From assembly GCF_000177075.1 (NCBI RefSeq), contig NZ_ADEG01000030.1, positions 1-52,358 of the forward strand: DNA of 52,358 nt, in the 5' to 3' direction. This document shows, piece after piece, positions 35,195 through 43,111 of the stretch. A program made the position numbers and the translations under genes. The stretch is from Hoylesella buccalis ATCC 35310. Lineage in GTDB: Bacteria; Bacteroidota; Bacteroidia; Bacteroidales; Bacteroidaceae. Below the pieces are notes generated by a model. It saw only the letters and a program-made list of their open reading frames with translations, searched no databases and had not been told where the DNA came from. Within the stretch, counting starts at the first letter, position 1, and every line of letters starts with the position of its first letter.

Positions 35195-38100
35195 TTAGAA
35201 TTTTAAGTTAATGCCAAATGTAAGAGAAAATGGCTGTAGATAGCCATAGCCAGGCATCTCTGGGTCAAAGCTGGTATAACGATCATTTCCCCAAGATTTC
35301 TTCAATGTAAAGACATTCCGTGCATTGGCATAAAGTCTCAGTTCATTGATGAATAATTTTTGTAATGCATGGCGAGGTATTGTATATCCCAATTCTATAT
35401 TCCTTAGTTTGAGATACGACCCATTTTCAACGTAATAGGTAGAAAATCTGTTCTCGTTGTTTATCGTTTGGTTGGTGATGGCTGGTATATCTGAGTCTGG
35501 ATTGTCGAATGACCATGCGTCCAGTAGCCTTACAGGATGGTTCTTTCCCTTAGGTAATGAGATATTCCAAAGGTCGCTCTCTCGTTTCCAAACGTTGTCT
35601 ACCATGTTACCGAATACGCCTTGGAAGAACACGTTCAGGTCAAAGCCGTGGTAACGCAGGTCAACATTCAGGCCACCGAAGAAGTCTGGGTCTGCAATGC
35701 CGATATAGGTTCTGTCATAGAGTTCGTTGATGACGCCATCACCATCTAAATCCTTGTATCTAATTCTGCCAATGGCTTTTCCTGGTTGTTCGGCATGTCT
35801 GTCAACTTCTTCCTGTGTCTTGAATATACCATCGGCTACCATACCGTAGAAGATGTTGGGAGTCTTGTCCAATACGAAATCTCTCATTCCATCACCAGGA
35901 TATTTGTTGATAACATTTGATGGAAGGCTTGTCAGCTTTGTTTTATAGGTGCCTATGTTGGCAGAAATCTCGTATTCGAAAGCAGAACCTTGTTTGTTTC
36001 TGAACGTGAGCTCCATTTCTATTCCTTGGTTGTTCATGCTGGCACCGTTAATCCATGGCTCACCGCCTTCTCCCATTGCTGCAATATAGGGTGTCTGAAC
36101 CAAAATATCCTTGGTTTTCTTGAAATAGTATTCCAGCGAACCCGTTAACCTTTGATCGAAAAATCCGAAATCAATGCCCAGATCAGTCTGCGTAGTGGTT
36201 TCCCATTTTAAGTCGGGATTACCTAACCACAGCCTTCTGTAACCCGATTCCAAATGTCCGTTCTCATTTCCTTTGATAGGATAAGATGTGTCAAAATAGT
36301 CGGGTGTGAACGGTGTTGTCGTATATCCTCTAGGCAGTCCTTGCACGCTACCATTGGTGCCATAACTGGCACGAAGTTTCAAGTTTGAAACAAACGTTGC
36401 GCTTTCCATGAACTTTTCGTCTTTCAGTCGCCATCCCAAAGAGAATGCCGGGAAGGTTCCCCAACGATTTGACGCACCGAACAAGGAAGAACCGTCACGA
36501 CGAATAGTGGCAGAAGCGAGATATTTGCCTGCATAGACATAGTTGATTTTACCAAAATAAGATAGGTAGGTATATTCGTCAGCCGAACTTCCTAGTGAAT
36601 ATTTTTTGCCAGTTGTCACACCGATATGGGCAAAGTCTCGGTCCTCTAGGTAAACGCCTTCTCGGCGAGCCGAAAATCCCTCCTGTACGTATCTTGTGCT
36701 TTCCTGTCCTAAAAGAACTGTCAAATCGTGTTGATTGTTGGTAAAGTTATATGTCAGCGTGTTGGTCCATACATAGTTGAGTGGGTGTGATTGGCTGTTG
36801 CCCACATAGTTCTCGCCATCGCTACTTCTTCCACCTGTTTCCGACCAGATACCATCAATGGTTCTGCTGTAGGCGTTACCATAGTCTATGCCAAACTGAG
36901 TCCTGGCAGACAAGCCTTTCCATAGATTGAGGTCAAGGAAAATGTTTCCGATAATTTTGACGTAGTTATTGACGTTGTTTTTGTTCATTTCCAATAAGCG
37001 AACGGGATTGCTGAAATCGTCAAAGCCAGCAGCTCCAGCCCAGTTTCCGTCTTTGTCATAGACTGGGACTGCAGGGGGATTGATCATAGCCCAGCGTGTC
37101 TCGTTTTGGCCGCGGTACTGTAGATACGACACTGCCAGATTTTCTCCAATCTTCAAACGGTTTTGCAATAAGTTATATTCAGAGTTGGCTCTGATAGAAT
37201 ATTTCTTGAAGAATGTATGAATTTGTGTTCCTTGGTTATTGAAATAACCCAATGAGAACAAACTGCGACTCTTGTCGTTACCTGATGAAATGGTCAGTTG
37301 ATGGTTTGTTGAAACTGCAGTCCTAAAAATTTCATTCATCCAGTCCGTGTTTACACCAGCTACTTTCTTATCGGGTGTGAGCCATTCTGCCGGTGTAGCA
37401 GCATCAAGACAGGCATAACCGTTCGCATCTCTGTGCCATACAAAGTCATAAGTTGTAGGTAACGACATGGCGGTTCCGTACACTTTCTCGTCGTAAGCCT
37501 GTGCCCTGAATTCGGCTGTACCATATTCTTCAGCATTCATCAGCTGAGGCTTGTTGATGACGGTGTTAGTAGAAATGCTTCCATGATATTCTATCGTAGT
37601 TTTGCCTTGCTTGCCTTTCTTGGTTTGAATAAGAACAACACCGCCAGAAGCCCTTGCCCCATAGATGCTGGCTGAAGCTGCATCTTTTAATACTTGTATA
37701 GACTCAATGTCACCAGCATTAATGTCACGAAGGTTCAGTCCCTCTGTTGGCATTCCGTCCAAGACGATAAGGGGCTTGATACCTCCCGACAGTGACGAAA
37801 GTCCTCGAATTTGGATGTTGACACTTTCAGCAGGATTGCCGCCGTTGGTTGTAATCTGTACGCCAGCCATTTTCCCTTGGAGGCCTTTCATGGCATTGGC
37901 CGAGTTTCCTCTGGCAATATCTGCTTGATTGGCAATGGCAACAGAGCCTGTCAAATCGGCTTTTTTCTGTGTAAGATATCCTGTGTAAATTACGACATCT
38001 GAGAGTGTATTTTCATCATTTTCCATTACTACATCCAGCCTCGCCCTGCCATTGGTTTGTGTCTCAACTGGCTTTTTACCGATATAGGAGAAGACCAATA

Positions 38101-38386
38101 TGTCTTGGCTTGTTCGAAGCTGTAGCTGGTAGTGTCCGTTTGCGTCAGTGACTGTAGCGATGTTCGTTCCTTTTATCTTGATACTCACGCCAATGAGAGG
38201 TTCTTGTGTTTCTGCATCCGTCACGTTTCCGCTAACAAATTTTTGTTGTTGGGTCGTCTGGAAGGTTGCATTTCCTGCCACAGGGTTATCCTGTGTGCCG
38301 ATAGCCTCCACTGTCATACTGTTTGGCAGGAGCAAACCTGTCAAAATAAGCATTGCAATGACTCCGCTTCTTTTTATATATCTCAT
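35195..38386 (-). CDS. SusC/RagA TonB-linked outer-membrane transporter (pair 3)
   Basis: A 1063-residue protein: signal peptide (about 1-30); CarboxypepD_reg-like domain (about 50-130, SGNVTDAETQEPLIGVSIKI); plug with TGYLTQKKADLTGSVAIANQ and ASIYGARASGGVVLIQTKKG; and a barrel ending SLTFGINLKF. The plug signature is divergent (ARASGGV rather than RGANGV), so pair 3 is not a recent copy of pairs 1 or 2. It is the first large gene after the isomerase and lipoprotein genes. A hairpin (38425-38455) lies in its upstream gap. Confidence 0.95.
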   Translation of the reverse strand: MRYIKRSGVIAMLILTGLLLPNSMTVEAIGTQDNPVAGNATFQTTQQQKFVSGNVTDAETQEPLIGVSIKIKGTNIATVTDANGHYQLQLRTSQDILVFSYIGKKPVETQTNGRARLDVVMENDENTLSDVVIYTGYLTQKKADLTGSVAIANQADIARGNSANAMKGLQGKMAGVQITTNGGNPAESVNIQIRGLSSLSGGIKPLIVLDGMPTEGLNLRDINAGDIESIQVLKDAASASIYGARASGGVVLIQTKKGKQGKTTIEYHGSISTNTVINKPQLMNAEEYGTAEFRAQAYDEKVYGTAMSLPTTYDFVWHRDANGYACLDAATPAEWLTPDKKVAGVNTDWMNEIFRTAVSTNHQLTISSGNDKSRSLFSLGYFNNQGTQIHTFFKKYSIRANSEYNLLQNRLKIGENLAVSYLQYRGQNETRWAMINPPAVPVYDKDGNWAGAAGFDDFSNPVRLLEMNKNNVNNYVKIIGNIFLDLNLWKGLSARTQFGIDYGNAYSRTIDGIWSETGGRSSDGENYVGNSQSHPLNYVWTNTLTYNFTNNQHDLTVLLGQESTRYVQEGFSARREGVYLEDRDFAHIGVTTGKKYSLGSSADEYTYLSYFGKINYVYAGKYLASATIRRDGSSLFGASNRWGTFPAFSLGWRLKDEKFMESATFVSNLKLRASYGTNGSVQGLPRGYTTTPFTPDYFDTSYPIKGNENGHLESGYRRLWLGNPDLKWETTTQTDLGIDFGFFDQRLTGSLEYYFKKTKDILVQTPYIAAMGEGGEPWINGASMNNQGIEMELTFRNKQGSAFEYEISANIGTYKTKLTSLPSNVINKYPGDGMRDFVLDKTPNIFYGMVADGIFKTQEEVDRHAEQPGKAIGRIRYKDLDGDGVINELYDRTYIGIADPDFFGGLNVDLRYHGFDLNVFFQGVFGNMVDNVWKRESDLWNISLPKGKNHPVRLLDAWSFDNPDSDIPAITNQTINNENRFSTYYVENGSYLKLRNIELGYTIPRHALQKLFINELRLYANARNVFTLKKSWGNDRYTSFDPEMPGYGYLQPFSLTFGINLKF

Positions 38387-38424
38387 ATTGTGTTGGTATT
38401 ATGGTGATTGATGAAGCTTTTTAG

Positions 38425-38455
38425 AGAAGGACTCTTTGCCCGGAAGAGCCCTTCT
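38425..38455 (-). promoter_or_regulatory. Hairpin in the leader of susC pair 3
   Basis: AGAAGGACTCTT (38425-38436) pairs with AAGAGCCCTTCT (38444-38455) with one mismatch and a 7-nt loop. It lies between the DUF6786-like gene stop and the susC start. A T-run is absent on the minus strand, so attenuation or RNA stabilisation is more likely than full termination. Confidence 0.5.
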
Positions 38456-38464
38456 ATTACATAG

Positions 38465-39679
38465 TTATTGAAATTGACTTTTGATGGTTTCCAGATTGAC
38501 ACCAAAGAGTTTTTCGACAATCGGGTCAAGGATGGCTTCCTCTGCTTGGATGTGGAAGGTCTCCTGCTTGTGAAGAAGCGATTCGTTCACAGCCAATTCT
38601 GCACCAGGCGATGAGGTCTCAATTTCGTAGAAGGGCCCCATGATAGAACCATCTTCTACAGGACCGTCGTTATAAGCGTTCAGCATGTCTCCAGCAAAGG
38701 GGGCGTCTTGTTTTCCCCACTGTCCGTTGAGATAGGCTCCTGGCTTTTCTGGCATGTTGCAGCGCAAGATGGTCAGCACTTTCTTTTCTGAGTCGTAACT
38801 GCAGCACAAACCCTTTGAGCGCATCGGGGGAATGCCCAGCTTCGAGCGCAACTTACCGTCTATTTTAAAGTAGAGTATGCCATCTTTTGTTTTCAAGCGG
38901 TCGGCCGGAATCTTGCCAAAATATTCATCGTTGACAATCTTGCCTTCGGCATTTTCATGGAATGGAATGAATACTGTTGTTGTTGGGGTTGGATTGAAGT
39001 GACTTAACATCCAGATAGATATCAATCCATTCTTCTTCGTCCATGCTTCCTTGCCTGTATTGGTAATCTTATTCAGACTCTCGTATGCCACGAGTTTGGC
39101 ATCAGTCGGAAATGTAATACCCAACCGTTGTTCGATTGATGTTTTGGATAACAGCGAAACTTTTCGGTTGATGTCTAGGTCAAAAACAGTCCCAGAAGCA
39201 TTCTTGACCGACGTACTTTTCTTGAATTGAATGACCGTATCATTGCTCTCTACGACGTCAAAGGTTTCGGTGTCGATGACGGCAGGAACCTTCCAGTTGT
39301 CATAAACCTGCTCTTTTCCATTCGCAAAATATAGGGAGTATGGTCCGCCTTCAGGACCCAACCAAAAGCGTTCTTCACCACCCACAGGGTTGAACTGGTC
39401 GCTTTGTTTCCCAGCTTCAATGAAACGGTAGTTGATCCAGCCGTAACTGTTGCCTTCATCACCAGCAGCAGACGTGGTCACCACACGGCCTTGCCAAGAG
39501 GGGACGACCATTACTTTTGCACTTCCATCTTTTGATTTTAACTCCACGTATTTGATGCCGTGATCTTTTAAGAACTGGGCATCGTATGCATAGCTTCCCA
39601 TCTTTATTTCTTTTTGTTCATTGCATGCTGTTAATCCTGTAAGGATCATGCACGCCAGCAATATGTGTTTTTTCATCAT
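38465..39679 (-). CDS. DUF6786-like lipoprotein, possible sugar mutarotase
   Basis: A 404-residue lipoprotein. The ATG at 39679 (MMKKHILLACMILTGLTACN) is chosen because it gives a clean lipobox (TGLTACNE); a longer frame from 39715 adds only 12 residues. The body is beta-rich, with SWQGRVVTTSAAGDEGNSYG, VGGEERFWLGPEGGPYSLYF and GLISIWMLSHFNPTPTTTVF. I recall this type as DUF6786, with a galactose-mutarotase-like beta-sandwich; that is a memory-based call. Placed between fucI and susC, it could interconvert anomers of the released pentose or bind it. No catalytic His/Glu pair could be assigned. Confidence 0.6.
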   Translation of the reverse strand: MMKKHILLACMILTGLTACNEQKEIKMGSYAYDAQFLKDHGIKYVELKSKDGSAKVMVVPSWQGRVVTTSAAGDEGNSYGWINYRFIEAGKQSDQFNPVGGEERFWLGPEGGPYSLYFANGKEQVYDNWKVPAVIDTETFDVVESNDTVIQFKKSTSVKNASGTVFDLDINRKVSLLSKTSIEQRLGITFPTDAKLVAYESLNKITNTGKEAWTKKNGLISIWMLSHFNPTPTTTVFIPFHENAEGKIVNDEYFGKIPADRLKTKDGILYFKIDGKLRSKLGIPPMRSKGLCCSYDSEKKVLTILRCNMPEKPGAYLNGQWGKQDAPFAGDMLNAYNDGPVEDGSIMGPFYEIETSSPGAELAVNESLLHKQETFHIQAEEAILDPIVEKLFGVNLETIKSQFQ

Positions 39680-39736
39680 GTATGTATTTAGGTAGACAAG
39701 TGCTTGCCCTGTCAAACAAGCACTTGTCCAGGTGTT

Positions 39737-41524
39737 TTATTTGTATAAGGGTCCGAAGTTTTTGCATGCACGGAAGTCGCTGCCTTCCATGTCTTCACCA
39801 AAAGCAGTCCAAGTACTGGGTCGGAAAATCTGTTCTTCGGGAATATTGTGCATGCACACGGGGATGCGCAGCATCGACGCCAATGTAATGAGGTCGGCAC
39901 CGATGTGTCCGTAGCTGATGGCTCCATGGTTGGCTCCCCAATTATTCATGACGGAGTATACATCTTTAAAGTATCCCTTGCCTGTCAGGCGTGGAGCGAA
40001 GAAGGTAGATGGCCAAATGGCGTCAGTACGCTCGTTGATGGCGGCAAAGGATTTGTCGTTTAATTCCACACTCCATCCCTCAGCTATCTGCAAAACAGGT
40101 CCCTGACCTTTAATCAGGTTCAGACGGCACATAGTGAGCGGCATACCACCTTTGGTTTGGAACTGTGCAGAAAAGCCACCACCTCGCATATAGTCACGGT
40201 TTGATGGATACCATGTTGTAGCTTGGAGGCATGCTTCAGCTTCTTTTTCCTGGATTTCCCAGAAAGGTTTCATGGCAGGCTTGCCGTTTTCTGTTTGTCT
40301 TCCAGAACCGTCGAGTGTGCAAGAGCCGGAATTGATCAGGTGGATGAATCCGTTGGCTGCGTCGCCTTCCAACTTCTGTCCCGTCACGCGCTCGTAGGCA
40401 GCGGGACTCCAGTATGTCCTGACGTCCGCAAAGATCTGTGCGCGGTTGCTCAATAGCTTGTTGAACAGCATTGAAACACCATTCAGCGTGTCATTTTCGG
40501 TAGCGAACGTAAAGGCTTCACGAATTCCATTCCAGTCGAAAGAACTATTCAAGATGGTTTCTGAGAAATCGCCGTCTGGCTTGAAGTCCGTCCATTGTCT
40601 CTGTCCTTGGAACCCACCCACCAAAGCGTAGTGGCCGTTGGACTCTTCTTTGAATCCCATTTCAGCCAACTTGGGGTTACCAATCATCAGGTCACGGAAA
40701 ATCATGGTCATCTTGACAACATATTCCCAAACTGCATCTTTTTCTTCCCGTGAATAGATAAGGTGTTTGGGGTTGTGGTCTTCTCCTTCGTTAGTTTTGC
40801 AATACTTCTCGGTCCAAGCCATGGCTTTGTCAAATTCCTCGTGGTCGTAAATGCCGAGTTTGATACGTCGTTCAATTTCGCTGGCATCGACATATTCGTT
40901 GCGCATGCCGAGATAATCCTGGAAGAAATCTGGGTTGGGAATAGATCCACCGATACCCATCGACACGCTTCCGATGGATAGGTATGCTTTTCCGCGCATG
41001 GTGGCAACTGCCAAACCTGCCTTTGCGAAACGCAGCAACTTTTCTTTCACATCTTCGGGAATCTCTTCGCTATCTACATCCTGTACGTCACGACCGTAGA
41101 TGCCGAATGTAGGCAGACCTTTCTGATTGTGAACGGCTAGTGCCGCTGCAAGGTAAACAGCTCCAGGCCGTTCTGTACCGTTGAAGCCCCAAATGGCTCT
41201 TGGCAAATCCCCGTCCATGTTGATGGTCTCAAAACCATAGCACCAGCAGGGAGAAACCGATAAAATTACACCAACTCCCTGTTTTTTCAATTGTTCGTCA
41301 ACACGTGCTGCTTCTGCCACACCGCCAATGGTAGTGTCTGCAATAACACATTCCACAGGGTCACCGTTACTGTAGCGCAATGACGATGCGTACAGGTCGG
41401 CCACTCGTTTGGCCATGTTCATGGTCATGTCTTCCAATGATTCTCGGATGCCACCTCGGCGACCGTCAATGATAGGACGAATTCCAATTTTTGGATTCTC
41501 ACTATTCAATCTTGTTTTTCCCAT
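39737..41524 (-). CDS. fucI: L-fucose/D-arabinose isomerase
   Basis: A 595-residue cytoplasmic enzyme of typical FucI length (about 591). Motifs: [20 protein letters not shown] near the N-terminus, [50 protein letters not shown] and, near the C-terminus, [17 protein letters not shown] with the active-site His region. FucI isomerises L-fucose to L-fuculose and, equally well known, D-arabinose to D-ribulose; the metal is Mn2+. The locus has no FucA aldolase, no FucK and no fucosidase, so the D-arabinose reaction is the likely use. It follows the LacI gene on the same strand with an 85-bp gap. Confidence 0.93.
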   Translation of the reverse strand: MGKTRLNSENPKIGIRPIIDGRRGGIRESLEDMTMNMAKRVADLYASSLRYSNGDPVECVIADTTIGGVAEAARVDEQLKKQGVGVILSVSPCWCYGFETINMDGDLPRAIWGFNGTERPGAVYLAAALAVHNQKGLPTFGIYGRDVQDVDSEEIPEDVKEKLLRFAKAGLAVATMRGKAYLSIGSVSMGIGGSIPNPDFFQDYLGMRNEYVDASEIERRIKLGIYDHEEFDKAMAWTEKYCKTNEGEDHNPKHLIYSREEKDAVWEYVVKMTMIFRDLMIGNPKLAEMGFKEESNGHYALVGGFQGQRQWTDFKPDGDFSETILNSSFDWNGIREAFTFATENDTLNGVSMLFNKLLSNRAQIFADVRTYWSPAAYERVTGQKLEGDAANGFIHLINSGSCTLDGSGRQTENGKPAMKPFWEIQEKEAEACLQATTWYPSNRDYMRGGGFSAQFQTKGGMPLTMCRLNLIKGQGPVLQIAEGWSVELNDKSFAAINERTDAIWPSTFFAPRLTGKGYFKDVYSVMNNWGANHGAISYGHIGADLITLASMLRIPVCMHNIPEEQIFRPSTWTAFGEDMEGSDFRACKNFGPLYK

Positions 41525-41609
41525 AGTTATATTTTTATGTTAGGTAATTAAATATTAGCTGAAACCTTTTAGTTTTTTGTTTTGCATCCAACGACACCTC
41601 CTATTTGGT

Positions 41610-42644
41610 TTACGTTGTAACGTCTTCTGCATGAGGCAATCCTTTGCCACCTGTTACAGCGAGTTTTCCATCAATCAACATGGACGGTGCCTCTTTTCCG
41701 TTAATCTTATCCATTAGCGCCTCTAGCGTGTATTTCACCAGTTGATCCATGGGTTGTTTAACATAGGCTATAGGTCGCTCATAAAAGTCGAATACTGGGT
41801 TGCCGTCGAACCCCACCAGTCCTATCTTACTCGTTTCATTCTCGTTGAGTGTCCGAATGGCATACAGGCACGAAAGTGAAATGAGGTTTGTGGCGAACAT
41901 GAGTGAGTCGAAACCTGCTGATAACACGCGTTTCATCAGTTCGTTAGCCTGGTCTACTACAACTTTTTGTTGTAGATAGAACACTTTGCTCACCGATTCC
42001 TTCCCTGCGTTCTTCATACTTTCGCAGTATCCACGTGTACGTTCTTTCATGTGGATCAGGTTTAGGTCGTAGGCAATAAACGCTGGTCTTTGGTAGCCTG
42101 ACCGGAGCAGATAGTTGGTTGCGTCGTAGGTGGCTTTGTAATTGTTCAATCCCACATAACCAATGCCTGTATCAGGGAAGTAGCGGTCTATGAGTACCAA
42201 CGGGACATCATTTTTGGCCACGTTGACAAGGTAGCTTTCCGTATCTTCACAGGGGGCTACAATCAGACCATCTACGCCGCGGTTAATCAGGTTTCCAACC
42301 GTTTTCCGCATGCGATCTGGACGCTCGTCTGAACTGCCGAAAAAGACAGTGTAGCCAAAATTGGCAGACATGTCTTCAAACAGACGCGCCAAAGAAGAGA
42401 AGAAAGGGTTGGATATGTCTGGTAATACGATACCGACGACACGCGAACGCCCTCCGCGCAGGCTCTGTGCTGCGATGTTAGGTCGGTAGCGCATGCTCTC
42501 GGCCGTATCCATGATGCGCTTCGCTGTGTCAGCGTTGATGCGGTATTCCTCTGCTTTTCCGTTGAGAACGAACGAAACCAGGGTCGTGGAAACGCCCGCA
42601 GCCTCTGCAATATCTTTTATCGATACTTTCTTAATCAGTGGCAT
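41610..42644 (-). CDS. LacI-family transcriptional regulator
   Basis: A 344-residue regulator. The N-terminal HTH with hinge helix (about 6-60) reads VSIKDIAEAAGVSTTLVSFV, then YRPNIAAQSLRGGRSRVVGI. A periplasmic-binding-type sensor domain follows (about 62-335), with NPFFSSLARLFEDM, GVDGLIVAPCEDTES and KIGLVGFDGNPVFDFYERP. It probably senses a pentose or its phosphate and represses the genes that follow it. An 18-bp perfect palindrome overlapping the -7 box lies 26 bp upstream of its start, a likely autoregulatory operator. The PUL therefore has two sensors: the HTCS for outer oligosaccharide and this one for an internal sugar. Confidence 0.93.
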   Translation of the reverse strand: MPLIKKVSIKDIAEAAGVSTTLVSFVLNGKAEEYRINADTAKRIMDTAESMRYRPNIAAQSLRGGRSRVVGIVLPDISNPFFSSLARLFEDMSANFGYTVFFGSSDERPDRMRKTVGNLINRGVDGLIVAPCEDTESYLVNVAKNDVPLVLIDRYFPDTGIGYVGLNNYKATYDATNYLLRSGYQRPAFIAYDLNLIHMKERTRGYCESMKNAGKESVSKVFYLQQKVVVDQANELMKRVLSAGFDSLMFATNLISLSCLYAIRTLNENETSKIGLVGFDGNPVFDFYERPIAYVKQPMDQLVKYTLEALMDKINGKEAPSMLIDGKLAVTGGKGLPHAEDVTT

Positions 42645-42670
42645 TAGCTATAACGATTTAGGTGATAGTG

Positions 42671-42688
42671 ATACTTTTGCAAAAGTAT
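42671..42688. promoter_or_regulatory. 18-bp perfect palindrome, probable LacI-family operator over a -7 box
   Basis: ATACTTTTGCAAAAGTAT is a perfect palindrome. On the minus strand it contains TACTTTTG, a match to the -7 consensus TAnnTTTG. Its centre is GC rather than the CG common in LacI-family sites. The overlap would let the regulator block its own promoter. Confidence 0.65.
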
Positions 42689-42744
42689 GAAAAATAATCG
42701 ATATTATTGAATAATATTTTGAAAATCAAACTAATATTTACGAT

Positions 42745-42961
42745 TTATTAACACAAATCCCGTTTTATATCGGATTCCAAAAGTAACTGTGATTGCCATG
42801 ATTTCAAGTCTGTGTTTCAAGGAAGTTGCACAACCAGATTGCAATCTACCGATATGAGAGGTCCTCTTGTCAGACTTGATGAGGTAGCTCAAATCAGTGG
42901 TTATGGTTATAAGGGGACCATATTCGAAGGATTAAAGGCTGAAGACTGCGAGAATAATTAG
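42745..42961 (+). pseudogene. Possible coding remnant
   Basis: A plus-strand frame open for about 70 codons ending at TAG 42959-42961. Its last 35 codons begin with ATG 42854 and read MRGPLVRLDEVAQISGYGYK then GTIFEGLKAEDCENN, which looks like real protein tail. I do not recognise the family and see no start for a full protein. It is the only plus-strand candidate in this half of the window. Confidence 0.3.
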
Positions 42962-43016
42962 CGTTCAATATTACCAAAGATATGGCTCTTGTTTTTATGT
43001 AGTAAGGTTAAGCATA

Positions 43017-43049
43017 ATTACGCAGTGCGTCCAAAACGCACTGCGTAAT
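43017..43049 (-). terminator. 14-bp perfect hairpin after the GH2 gene
   Basis: ATTACGCAGTGCGT (43017-43030) pairs exactly with ACGCACTGCGTAAT (43036-43049) around a CCAAA loop. It lies 62 bp past the GH2 stop. The T-content after it on the minus strand is weak, but stem strength and position favour a terminator. Confidence 0.6.
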
Positions 43050-43111
43050 CTTAAATATAGGGGAAATATGTTGAAGTGTGGTGAACCACTTGAACAATCT
43101 CTTCTTTCCAT

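Larger units (their letters stand above)
42689..43111. other. Intergenic stretch between the PUL and the GH2 gene
   Basis: AT-rich and without a complete gene. It contains the possible plus-strand remnant and the 14-bp hairpin at 43017-43049. It marks the edge of the PUL: the LacI gene begins to its left and the GH2 gene ends to its right. Confidence 0.5.

Noticed and set aside
26955..41524. L-fucose utilization locus (fucI plus fucP)
   Set aside because: No fuculose-phosphate aldolase, no fuculokinase, no GH29 or GH95 fucosidase; the kinase is AraB-like and the enzymes are D-arabinan families.
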